A stretch of DNA of 64,000 bases. Origin: Catellatospora sp. TT07R-123 (GTDB lineage: Bacteria > Actinomycetota > Actinomycetes > Mycobacteriales > Micromonosporaceae). The stretch spans positions 2,294,001 to 2,358,000 of the forward strand of contig NZ_BNEM01000002.1 of the NCBI RefSeq assembly GCF_018327705.1, written 5' to 3'. The notes below the pieces were generated by a model. It saw nothing but the letters and a program-made list of their open reading frames with translations, did not search any database and had not been told where the DNA came from. Positions 28,458 through 35,800 of the stretch are shown one piece after another. The first letter of the stretch is position 1. Every line of letters begins with the position of its first letter. A program made the translations under genes and the position numbers.

Positions 28458-29131
28458 GCCGCCTCGATCGACAGCAGGTGCTTGTCCTCACCACCGATGT
28501 GGATCGCGGCCGCGCGGTCTGCGTCGCTCAGGTTCTTCTGGTTCTCCTCGGGCACCAGGACCACCGCCCGGTGCACCGCCATGGTCATCAGCGCCTGGTC
28601 GACGGCGCCCCGGTCGATGCCGGACAGCGCGGCGCGCAGGTCGGTGAGGCTGACCCAGCCCTGCGGGGTGGCGGCGAGCCTGCGGTACGCGGTGCCGATC
28701 CGCTTCTCGACCTCGGCGGGCTTGACCACGCGCGGCTTGGCGACCCTGACCGGCTTCGGCGCCTCGACGGGCGCGTCACTGGCCGTAAACACCTCACCCA
28801 GGCTCAGCTCGGCGCGGCTGAGGTAGCGCTCGACGGCACCGAGCAGCGCGTGCAGGGCCGGGACGGCGGGACCGGTGCCCTTCACATACTCGGCGGTCAG
28901 TTCCCTCTTGCACTCCGCCCAGCCGTCGTCGGTCAGCTCGTGCGCCAGGCCCCGGCCGACCTTGCGGCGGACGGCCAGCTTCGCCTCGACGAGTGCGCGG
29001 CTGTCCTCGCCGGTCAGGGAGATCCCGTAGCGGGCGGTCAGCTCGCTGTTGGAGACCTCCCGGGCCTCGGCCATCAGCAGCATGAGGAAGGCCTTCTGGG
29101 AGGGCTTGAGGGTGGTGCCTGCCATCTTCAC
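28454..29131 (-). CDS. Two-winged-helix hypothetical protein of the nuclease-ATPase operon
   Basis: 225 residues, not matched to a named family. The N-terminal half (about 9-75: LKPSQKAFLMLLMAEAREVSNSEL, ALVEAKLAVRRKVGRGLAHELTDDGW) looks like a MarR/PadR-type winged helix. A basic Pro/Val/Lys linker (about 120-140) leads to a second winged-helix-like domain (about 140-215: WVSLTDLRAALSGIDRGAVDQALMTM, beta-wing with VVLVPEENQKNLS). It overlaps both neighbours by four bases (ATGA twice), so its dosage is tied to the nuclease and ATPase; a DNA-binding adaptor or autorepressor is plausible but inferred. Confidence 0.78.
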   Translation of the reverse strand: MKMAGTTLKPSQKAFLMLLMAEAREVSNSELTARYGISLTGEDSRALVEAKLAVRRKVGRGLAHELTDDGWAECKRELTAEYVKGTGPAVPALHALLGAVERYLSRAELSLGEVFTASDAPVEAPKPVRVAKPRVVKPAEVEKRIGTAYRRLAATPQGWVSLTDLRAALSGIDRGAVDQALMTMAVHRAVVLVPEENQKNLSDADRAAAIHIGGEDKHLLSIEAA

Positions 29132-30159
29132 TCCTTGTGCGCGTCGTTGCGGCTGTTGCGGATGTATCGCTCCAGATGCGACAGCACCTGGTCGAGTTCG
29201 GTGAGGACCTGGTTGTTGGTGAAGCGGAGCACCGCGAAGCCGTCGAGCTGGAGCAGCACGTCGCGGCGCCGGTCGTTCTCGAACTTACGCGGGCCCCGGT
29301 GTTCCGGCCCGTCGACCTCCACGGCGCACCGCTCGGCCCGCCATTGCAGGTCGATGATGTAGTGCGGGTGCGTCTCGAACCGCCGGTTCCAGATCCGGCC
29401 GGTCGCCCAGGCGGCCTTGGCCAGCGCCGCCTCCAGGGCCTTCTCGGCGGCGCTGTTCGGGTCGGGCCTGCCTTCGACCGGCGGGTAGGTGACCGTCCCG
29501 GGCGGCGGCGCCGGGACGGGTGCCGCCGGGGTATGGGCCACGACCTGGGCGACGTGCTCGGGCAGCGGGAACGGGACGGGCTCGATCCGCTCGGCCGAGG
29601 GCAGCGGCGCGCCGGTGAGCCATACCCCGAAGGCGCCGTGGGCGGCCAGCCACTCGCAGGCGGCGCCGAGCACCCGCTGCGCGGCCGGGCCGAGGTCCGG
29701 CACGTCGACGACGATCGCGGTGCCGCGGCGGCTGTAGCTGGCGGCGAGCACCTTGGCCAGCTCGGCGGCGCGCACCTCGGGGGCGAAGCGGGTGGTGCCG
29801 GGACCGCCGCCGCGCAGGGCCGTCTCGGCCAGGTCGGCCAGGAACGGTCCGAAGTGGCCGCTGTCGGCGGCGAGTTCGGCGGCCAGGGCGCGTACGGCGG
29901 CGACTCCGGCTCCGGCCGGGCCGTCGAGCGCGGCGGCCGCGGGCAGCCAGGCGGGCAGGAGCTGGACGGCGACGCGTTCGAGTTCGGCCAGCACCGCCGC
30001 GACCAGGTCGGCGGTGGTCCGGGCGGCCTGCGGGTGGTACACGACCACGGCGGGCGCCCCGTCGGGCAGCGGGCGCAGTGAGAGCTCGACGGCGTCCAGA
30101 GCGGCGCCGCGCAGGCGTACGACCCTGCCCAGCGGCAGGTCTGCCCAACTCTGCGCCAT
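29128..30159 (-). CDS. Vsr/DUF559-like PD-(D/E)XK nuclease with N-terminal domain of unknown function
   Basis: 343 residues. The C-terminal domain (about 230-343) carries the Vsr/DUF559-type endonuclease core: a helix AAEKALEAALAKA, D270 in YIIDLQW, E281-x-D283 in AVEVDGPEHRG, followed by D-R-R-R-D-V-L-L-Q-L-D-G-F and VLRFTNNQV. These provide the metal-binding acids of a PD-(D/E)XK fold. The first ~225 residues (VVYHPQAARTTADLVAAVLAEL, TAIVVDVPDLGPAAQRVLG) have a Rossmann-like alternation without a P-loop. ATG 30159 follows GGGGAG by seven bases. First gene of a three-gene operon with an ATPase; probably cuts DNA when directed by it (inference). Confidence 0.82.
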   Translation of the reverse strand: MAQSWADLPLGRVVRLRGAALDAVELSLRPLPDGAPAVVVYHPQAARTTADLVAAVLAELERVAVQLLPAWLPAAAALDGPAGAGVAAVRALAAELAADSGHFGPFLADLAETALRGGGPGTTRFAPEVRAAELAKVLAASYSRRGTAIVVDVPDLGPAAQRVLGAACEWLAAHGAFGVWLTGAPLPSAERIEPVPFPLPEHVAQVVAHTPAAPVPAPPPGTVTYPPVEGRPDPNSAAEKALEAALAKAAWATGRIWNRRFETHPHYIIDLQWRAERCAVEVDGPEHRGPRKFENDRRRDVLLQLDGFAVLRFTNNQVLTELDQVLSHLERYIRNSRNDAHKE

Positions 30160-30312
30160 CATCTGACTCCCCTGAGCGACGACGATCGCGAGTCTGCTCG
30201 CGTTCCCGTTGCCCCGCAACCGGATGTTCGGCCCCCCGGCACGCCGAGGGGACGCAAACTTCACCGGATCGGGCTACTGCCCCCGCTGCTCCGATCTGGT
30301 GAGACCACCCCG

Positions 30313-30390
30313 AAGATCACGCGAGTCGCCGGGCAGTCGGGCGTATCTTGACCGCTCAATCCCCCGATTGCCCGGCAACTCGCGTGAGGT
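30313..30390. repeat. Dispersed ~79-bp palindromic element, family B copy 2
   Basis: Arms CGAGTCGCCGGGCAGTCGGG and CCCCGATTGCCCGGCAACTCG surround GCGTATCTTGACCG, as in the copy at 4761-4839. It overlaps the last ~11 codons and the stop of the decarboxylase gene ending at 30356 and lies upstream of the nuclease operon promoter. Confidence 0.85.
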
Positions 30391-31798
30391 GGTGGGCGGC
30401 GGCGCGGATCTCGCCGAGGAGGATCAGCAGGTCGTCGGTGGTGGTGGCGGGGTTGAGGAGGCAGGCGCGCAGCGATTCCCGGTCGGCGATGCGGGTGCCG
30501 GTCAGGAATGCCAGGCCGCGCCGCTGCACCGCCGCCGGGATGGCCCGGTTGAGCGCGTCCAGCTCGTCGTCGGGCAGGCCCGGCGGGCGGTGGCGGAACG
30601 CGGCGATGGAGGTGACCACCGGGGCCGTCAGCTCGAAGTCGGGCGCGGCGGCGAGCAGGCCGGCCAGTTCGCGGGTGCGGGCCACGGTCTGCCCGATCAG
30701 GTCGGTGACCCCGTCGCGGCCGAGGTGGGACAGGGTGGCCCAGACCCGCAGCGCGCGCAACGGCCGGGTCTGCTCGGGGCCGTACTCGGAGAACCAGCCG
30801 AGGTCGCCCGCGCCGTCGTCCCGCAGGTACGCCGGGACCAGGCTGAACGTGTCGCGCACCGCCGACGGGTCGCGGACCAGGACGCAGCCGCAGTCGACGG
30901 GCACGCCGAGCCACTTGTGCGGGTCCAGGGCGAGCGAGTCGGCGCGGTCCATCCCGGCGTACGGTCCGGGCACGGCGAGCACGCCCAGCGCCCCGTACGC
31001 CCCGTCGACGTGGAACCAGGTGTCGTACGCGGCGGCGATGTCGGCGAGTTCGGCCAGCGGGTCGACCGCGCCGGTGCCGACCGTCCCGGCGCTGGCGGCC
31101 ACGCACATCGGCCGCATTCCGGCCGCGACGTCCTGCTCGATCAGGCGCCACAGCGCCTCCGGGTCCATCCGCAGCCGATCGTCGCAAGGCACGGTGCGCA
31201 GGCCCCGGCGGCCGATCCCGAGCAGCTCGGCCGCCTTCTGCACGCAGCTGTGGCCCTCGGCGCCGACGTACACGGTCATCGGGGGCTGCCCGGCCAGGCC
31301 GTCCTCGCGCACGTCCCAGCCGTCGCGCCGGGCGGCCCGGCCGCGCGCGGCGGCCAGCGCGATGACGGTGGCCATCGACGCGCCGCTGGTCAGCAGGCCG
31401 CCGCCGGGCCGGTGCGGGAATCCGACCAGCTCGGCCAGCCAGCGCAGCACGGAATGCTCCAGCAGCACCCCGGCGTGCTCACCCCCGGCGCAGCTCGGGT
31501 TGAGCGCGGCGGCCAGCGGCGCGACCGCGATCCCGGCGGGCGAGGGCGCGGAGTTGACCCACCCGAAGAAGCGCGGATGGCCGTTTCCCATCGGGTACGG
31601 CATGACCCGGTCGCGCACGTCGGCCAGCAGCTCGGTCAGCGGCCGCCCGGCGGCGGGCAGCGGCTGGCCGGTCAGCCAGGCCCGGTCGTCGTCGGACACC
31701 GGCCGCCACACCGGGGCACCGGCGATCCCGGCCACATGCCAGGCCGCCATCTCGGCGGCGGTCCGCCCGGCTCCAAACAGCTCGTCCACGGGGTACAT
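30356..31798 (-). CDS. PLP-dependent group II amino-acid decarboxylase (aromatic/glutamate type)
   Basis: 480 residues. The pyridoxal-dependent decarboxylase fold is clear: HPRFFGWVNSAPSPAG (about 74-89), GLLTSGASMATVIALAAARG, EGHSCVQKAAELLGIG, WFHVDGAYGA (PLP-contacting Asp at about 265) and the PLP lysine K295 in LALDPHKWLGVP. It would convert an L-amino acid to an amine; the DPHKW context resembles aromatic L-amino-acid decarboxylases. The ATG lacks a clear ribosome-binding site and a terminator separates it from the upstream gene. The C-terminal TRVAGQSGD is encoded by a family B repeat. Confidence 0.88.
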   Translation of the reverse strand: MYPVDELFGAGRTAAEMAAWHVAGIAGAPVWRPVSDDDRAWLTGQPLPAAGRPLTELLADVRDRVMPYPMGNGHPRFFGWVNSAPSPAGIAVAPLAAALNPSCAGGEHAGVLLEHSVLRWLAELVGFPHRPGGGLLTSGASMATVIALAAARGRAARRDGWDVREDGLAGQPPMTVYVGAEGHSCVQKAAELLGIGRRGLRTVPCDDRLRMDPEALWRLIEQDVAAGMRPMCVAASAGTVGTGAVDPLAELADIAAAYDTWFHVDGAYGALGVLAVPGPYAGMDRADSLALDPHKWLGVPVDCGCVLVRDPSAVRDTFSLVPAYLRDDGAGDLGWFSEYGPEQTRPLRALRVWATLSHLGRDGVTDLIGQTVARTRELAGLLAAAPDFELTAPVVTSIAAFRHRPPGLPDDELDALNRAIPAAVQRRGLAFLTGTRIADRESLRACLLNPATTTDDLLILLGEIRAAAHHLTRVAGQSGD

Positions 31799-31834
31799 CC
31801 TCGCCGGACGGCGATACGCGGCGCACGGGACCCA

Positions 31835-31869
31835 CCGGGGTGGGGCGAGCAGCGCCCGCCCCACCCCGG
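31835..31869 (-). terminator. Hairpin terminator between the two decarboxylase genes
   Basis: A 13-bp perfect stem (31835-31847 with 31857-31869, 9-base loop) starts ten bases past the histidine-decarboxylase-like stop codon. The downstream decarboxylase may therefore rely partly on its own promoter. Confidence 0.7.
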
Positions 31870-31878
31870 CCCTCGGCC

Positions 31879-33096
31879 TCACACCGCCGGGCTGAGCACC
31901 GCCGAAGAGGCGGCAGCACGGGATCGCAGCATCCGCCGCCGGCCGGGCCCGTGGCCCAGCGTGGAGAGGAACTCGTCGATCTGGTTGACGGTGATCCCCG
32001 GCATGCAGACGACGTGCGACAGGCGCCCGTCGTCGGCGAGCACCCACCGGCCCAGCCGCCCCGACGGCGGGCTGGGCAGCGTGACCGTGAACGCGTGCGG
32101 GTTGCGGTGCGCGTCCCAGCCCAGCTCGCACAGCTGCTTGTGGGTGTAGTCGGCCAGCCGCCGCGACGCCTCGGCCCGCGCCCGCAGGCCGTCCAGGCCA
32201 ACCCGGTTTAGCACCGTCCACAGGATCAGCGGGGTGTGGCCGGAGCGGGAGCCGGTGATGGTGGTGTCGGCACTGCCGGTGTACGACACCCGGGTGTCGG
32301 CGTTGCGGTACGGGGACTGGGCGTACACCAGCACCCCGCACGGCATCAGGGTAGACAGGAACTTGTGCCCCGACACGACCATCGAGGTGGCTCCGGCGGC
32401 GAAGTCGAAGGCCGGGCGCTGCCGCTCGGGCAGCAGCGCCAGCGGGACGCCCGCCATGGCCGCGTCGACGTGGATGCGCCGCCGGATGATGGCCAGGTCG
32501 TCGCAGACCTCGCGGATGGCCGCGACGTCGTCGATCGCCTCGGTCATCGTGGTGCCCGCGGTCGCCACGATCATCGCGGGCCGCTCGCGGCGCCGGGCCA
32601 GTTCCCCGGCCAGGTCGGCGACGTCCATCCGCCCGGTGACGTCGGTGCGTACGATGACCAGCTGCAACTTGAGCTTGCGCGCCGCCTTGGCCACCGAGTA
32701 GTGCGCCGCCGCCGAGGTGTAGACGACGATGTCGGGGTAGCGCTGCCACGCCTCGTCCAGGGCGTGCTCGGTGCCCTCGCTGGCGCCGCCGGTGACGTAC
32801 CCCCAGCAGTCGCGCGGGGCCTGGAACAGGTCGCCGATGGTGGTGACGACCTCCCGCTCCAGCTCCTTGGTGTGGTTGACGCCGTGCCCCGGGTCGCCCC
32901 AGGCGTCGCCGACGTTGTTGAGCAGGTGGCCGGTCATCAGCTCGGACAGTTCCGGGAAGACCAGGTCCACCGCGCCGGGGAACCCGATGTCGTAATGTCG
33001 TGACTGCGCCAGGCGGGCGGTCAGGTCCCGCAGGGTCGCTGCGACCGACAGCGGCGGCGCCGCCGGTCGCAGCGGGGTGACCGGCGCGCCGGTCAC
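31879..33096 (-). CDS. PLP-dependent histidine-decarboxylase-like enzyme
   Basis: 405 residues. The PLP lysine K245 lies in MVVSGHKFLSTLMPCGVL, very close to the SGHKMIGSPIPCG motif of bacterial PLP-dependent histidine decarboxylases; GYVTGGASEGTEHALDEA (about 99-116) and IHVDAAMAG (about 208-216) are also family features. It would make histamine or a related amine from an L-amino acid. GTG 33096 is preceded by AGGAGG and overlaps the upstream stop as GTGA. Located in an operon with an APC permease and an unknown protein. Confidence 0.85.
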   Translation of the reverse strand: MTGAPVTPLRPAAPPLSVAATLRDLTARLAQSRHYDIGFPGAVDLVFPELSELMTGHLLNNVGDAWGDPGHGVNHTKELEREVVTTIGDLFQAPRDCWGYVTGGASEGTEHALDEAWQRYPDIVVYTSAAAHYSVAKAARKLKLQLVIVRTDVTGRMDVADLAGELARRRERPAMIVATAGTTMTEAIDDVAAIREVCDDLAIIRRRIHVDAAMAGVPLALLPERQRPAFDFAAGATSMVVSGHKFLSTLMPCGVLVYAQSPYRNADTRVSYTGSADTTITGSRSGHTPLILWTVLNRVGLDGLRARAEASRRLADYTHKQLCELGWDAHRNPHAFTVTLPSPPSGRLGRWVLADDGRLSHVVCMPGITVNQIDEFLSTLGHGPGRRRMLRSRAAASSAVLSPAV

Positions 33097-33896
33097 CCGG
33101 CCCTCCTGCGGCCCCGGGCCTGCGCAGCGGCGATGCGCTGGTTGTCGGCCCAGGCCAGGGTGGTGGACAGCTCGTTCATCCAGCGCACGATCTGGCCGTG
33201 GTACTCGTCGGAGATCAGGTTGTCGAGGCCGACCGGGCTCCACTGCATCAGGTGGTGGCCGGGTGCGACCTCCAGGCTGTGCGTGGAGTGCACCTGGAAG
33301 GTGTTGAACTCGGCCAGGCCGCGCCGCTCCCCCACCATGACGCTGCCGTCGGTCATCACCACCCGGATGCTGCCCGGCACGTCGGAGTCCCGGCTGACCT
33401 GCGAGCGGACCTGCTCCCAGGTGCCGGTGTGGGTGTCCAGGCTGGACACGCCGAGCCCGGCGTAGACGGCCTTGTCGGTCATGGTGTCGTCGCGCCGGTT
33501 GGCCAGCGCGAAGCGCACGTCGTACGGCGGGCGCTGCGCGGCGATGGTCTGGTTGAGCTCGAACAGCAGCCGGGGCAGGTTGCTGACCTCCGGCCCGGCC
33601 AGCCAGATCTTCGTCGACGCGGTGAGCAGCTGCCGGTCGCGGCGGAACGGATCGACCTGCTTGTACAGGAACGCCAGCGCGTACGGCGACAGCGGGTCGG
33701 AGCGCCGCTTCTCCCACGCGTGCCGGGCGTGCAGCACGTTCATCTTGCGCAGCCGCTGCGCGGCCTGGTGCCGCAGGTCGGCCATCTGGGCCAGGTCCAG
33801 CATGGACGCCTCACCGATGGGATCGGACTGCTCGTCCATGCCGTGCGGCCGGTTTCCGGTGCCGGGCTGCGACTGCCCGTATGCGGTCGGTCCCAT
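33093..33896 (-). CDS. Unknown protein in the amino-acid decarboxylase operon
   Basis: 267 residues, no recognisable family. There is no signal peptide or membrane segment. Features include a charged helical N-terminal part (LAQMADLRHQAAQRLRKMNV), a central region LLFELNQTIAAQRPPYDVRFALANRRDD, and a C-terminal beta-rich part with HSTHSLEVAPGHHLMQWSP, whose clustered histidines could bind metal. It is sandwiched between the permease (one base between genes) and the decarboxylase (GTGA overlap), which argues for a direct role in the same pathway, perhaps on the amine product. Confidence 0.75.
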   Translation of the reverse strand: MGPTAYGQSQPGTGNRPHGMDEQSDPIGEASMLDLAQMADLRHQAAQRLRKMNVLHARHAWEKRRSDPLSPYALAFLYKQVDPFRRDRQLLTASTKIWLAGPEVSNLPRLLFELNQTIAAQRPPYDVRFALANRRDDTMTDKAVYAGLGVSSLDTHTGTWEQVRSQVSRDSDVPGSIRVVMTDGSVMVGERRGLAEFNTFQVHSTHSLEVAPGHHLMQWSPVGLDNLISDEYHGQIVRWMNELSTTLAWADNQRIAAAQARGRRRAG

Positions 33897-33897
33897 G

Positions 33898-35349
33898 TCA
33901 CAGCTCCAGGGGTTCGAGGCGGTGGTCGCCGACGGTGAGCGGGTTCGGGGTGCCCCGCCCGATCTGCTGGTAGACGCCAGGGCGACCGCGGCGCATACCG
34001 CCGCCCCAGGCCAGACCGGTCAGACCGGCCCCGGCGATGAGGACCGGGATGATCCACGGCCACTTCGACCCCGGCGACACGCCCAGCAGCGCGCCCAGGT
34101 TGGACAGCATGAACACGATCACGAGGAAGCCGGTCACCGCGCCGACCGTCGGCGCGATGGTGCGGACGAGGACGGACTCGCGGGAGCCGCCGCCGCGGGC
34201 GAAGAACGCGCGCGCCGACAGGGCGGACAGCACCAGCAGCACCAGCACCGACATACCGCCGATGGTGGACAGCCAGGTGAACATGATGGTCATCGGGTCG
34301 GCCCCGACCAGCACGAACGCGGTCACGACCACGGCCGCCACGACCGACTGGACGGCCGAGCCGGCCAGCGGCGCGCCACCCCGCACACCGCCGCTGAGCT
34401 TGGCCAGCGCCGGAGGCAGCACCCCCTCGCGGGCCAGCGCGAAGATGTAGCGGGCCACGGTGGCGTGGAACGCCGACATGGCGGCGATGACGCTGGTGAC
34501 CAGCAGGACCGTGGCCACGGTGATGATGCCGGAGCCGTATACCGTGCCCAGCACGCCCAGCGGGCCCTGATCGGGGTCGCGTGCGGCGTCCACGACGTGG
34601 TCCGGGCCGACAGCCACGGCGAACGCCCAGGCCGACACGGCGTAGAACAGGCCGAGGAACGCGACGGTCGCGGCCATGGCGCGCCCCACCGCGCCGTCGG
34701 CGCGGGCCTCCTCGCCGAAGGCCGGGCCGGTCTCACCGCCCACGAAAGCGGCCATCGCGAACGCGAGCACGCCACCGATGCCGGGCACGGCCAGCTGCGA
34801 CGGCGACCACGGCGACATGTCCAGGCCCTCGGCCGGGTTGGCGATCGCGGCCAGGTCGAACAGGACGATGATGGCCAGTTCCACGGCGAGCAGGGTGCCC
34901 AGCAGCTTGGCGTTGGTGACGCCGCGCAGCTGGCCGAGGATGGCGACGACGACCCAGACCAGGGCAGCCCAGACCCACCACTGCCCGCCGACCAGGCCCG
35001 CCAGGGTGACCCCGCAGAGGCCGTACAGGCTGATCTGGATGGCGTTGTAGCCCAGCAACGCGATGACCGCGCCGGCGACCCCCACCGACGGGTTCAGTCC
35101 GCGCGCGAGCAGCGCGTAGAACGGTGCCGCGTGCGGCACGTGCCGGGCCATCGCGACGTAGCCGACGGCCAGCAGGCCGACCACCACGCCGATGACGACG
35201 AACGACAGCGGCACCGCGACCACGCCGGTGAAGGCGTACATCGCGACGACACCGCCGACCAGCACGGTCAGCGGCGAGGACGCCCCGACCGCGAAGACCC
35301 ACAGCGATCCGGCGCCCAGCGTCCGGCGGGCCAGTGCGCGCCCCGTCAT
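33898..35349 (-). CDS. APC-superfamily amino-acid/amine permease
   Basis: 483 residues with about 12 membrane segments of the amino acid-polyamine-organocation superfamily: a first-helix unwound motif in GAGSLWVFAVGASSPLTVL, FAMAAFVGGETGPAFGEEA, and the helix-8 region AAMSAFHATVARYIFALAREGVLP. In its operon with a decarboxylase it could import the amino acid or exchange it for the amine, a proton-consuming cycle (inference). ATG 35349 follows GGGAGG. Confidence 0.88.
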   Translation of the reverse strand: MTGRALARRTLGAGSLWVFAVGASSPLTVLVGGVVAMYAFTGVVAVPLSFVVIGVVVGLLAVGYVAMARHVPHAAPFYALLARGLNPSVGVAGAVIALLGYNAIQISLYGLCGVTLAGLVGGQWWVWAALVWVVVAILGQLRGVTNAKLLGTLLAVELAIIVLFDLAAIANPAEGLDMSPWSPSQLAVPGIGGVLAFAMAAFVGGETGPAFGEEARADGAVGRAMAATVAFLGLFYAVSAWAFAVAVGPDHVVDAARDPDQGPLGVLGTVYGSGIITVATVLLVTSVIAAMSAFHATVARYIFALAREGVLPPALAKLSGGVRGGAPLAGSAVQSVVAAVVVTAFVLVGADPMTIMFTWLSTIGGMSVLVLLVLSALSARAFFARGGGSRESVLVRTIAPTVGAVTGFLVIVFMLSNLGALLGVSPGSKWPWIIPVLIAGAGLTGLAWGGGMRRGRPGVYQQIGRGTPNPLTVGDHRLEPLEL

Positions 35350-35565
35350 CGCACCTCCCGGGCCTGCTGTGCCCGGTGCGGCACGGTGCCGCTTCCGTCC
35401 TTGCCGATTCCGCGCATCGCGGTCCGCCTCCCCAGCGTCGTTCGCCCCCACCCAGCCGGGTGCACGCACCATCGAGCCACGCTGCTCGTTTCCGGTGAGT
35501 GCCCGACCGCCCGCAGGCATTTCGATAAAGCGAGCCGACTGTAATCGCTGGAGCACCAGACTGTC

Positions 35566-35591
35566 ATGGGGGTCTAAGTTGGACCCCCCAT
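35566..35591. promoter_or_regulatory. Inverted repeat upstream of the permease/decarboxylase operon
   Basis: ATGGGGGTC (35566-35574) faces GACCCCCCAT (35582-35591), flanked by ACTGTC on the left and GGACAGT on the right, giving a nested dyad in an AT-richer stretch about 220 bases before the permease ATG. A regulator operator or attenuator is possible. Confidence 0.45.
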
Positions 35592-35736
35592 ACTGGACAG
35601 TCGCGTCAGGACACCATACGCAAACGTGCCGGGTTGCCGCGACACGCGTGCGGACCAGCGGTCCGATCGTCACGGCCGGGCACCGGCCGACCCGGTCCCG
35701 ACACCGTTCGGACCGGTGGATTTCATCGCCGACACG

Positions 35737-35788
35737 CGCGAGGCCCGCCCCTGCCCGCGCCGTGGCGGCGGGTGGAGCGGGCCTCGCG
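35737..35788 (-). terminator. Hairpin terminator after the H1-like gene
   Basis: CGCGAGGCCCGC (35737-35748) pairs perfectly with GCGGGCCTCGCG (35777-35788), with an inner GC-rich loop, 13 bases past the stop codon. Confidence 0.7.
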
Positions 35789-35800
35789 GGACCGGGACGG

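Larger units (their letters stand above)
35350..35800. other. Intergenic region between the permease operon and the H1-like gene
   Basis: A 451-base gap with no credible gene. It holds the permease operon promoter region, a strong hairpin at 35566-35591, and the terminator of the H1-like gene at 35737-35788. Confidence 0.65.

Noticed and set aside
25320-30159. Assignment of the three-gene operon to BREX, DISARM, Dnd/Dpt or a known HerA-nuclease system
   Set aside because: No methyltransferase, protease, SIR2, DUF4297 or sulfur-modification genes; only general module similarity.
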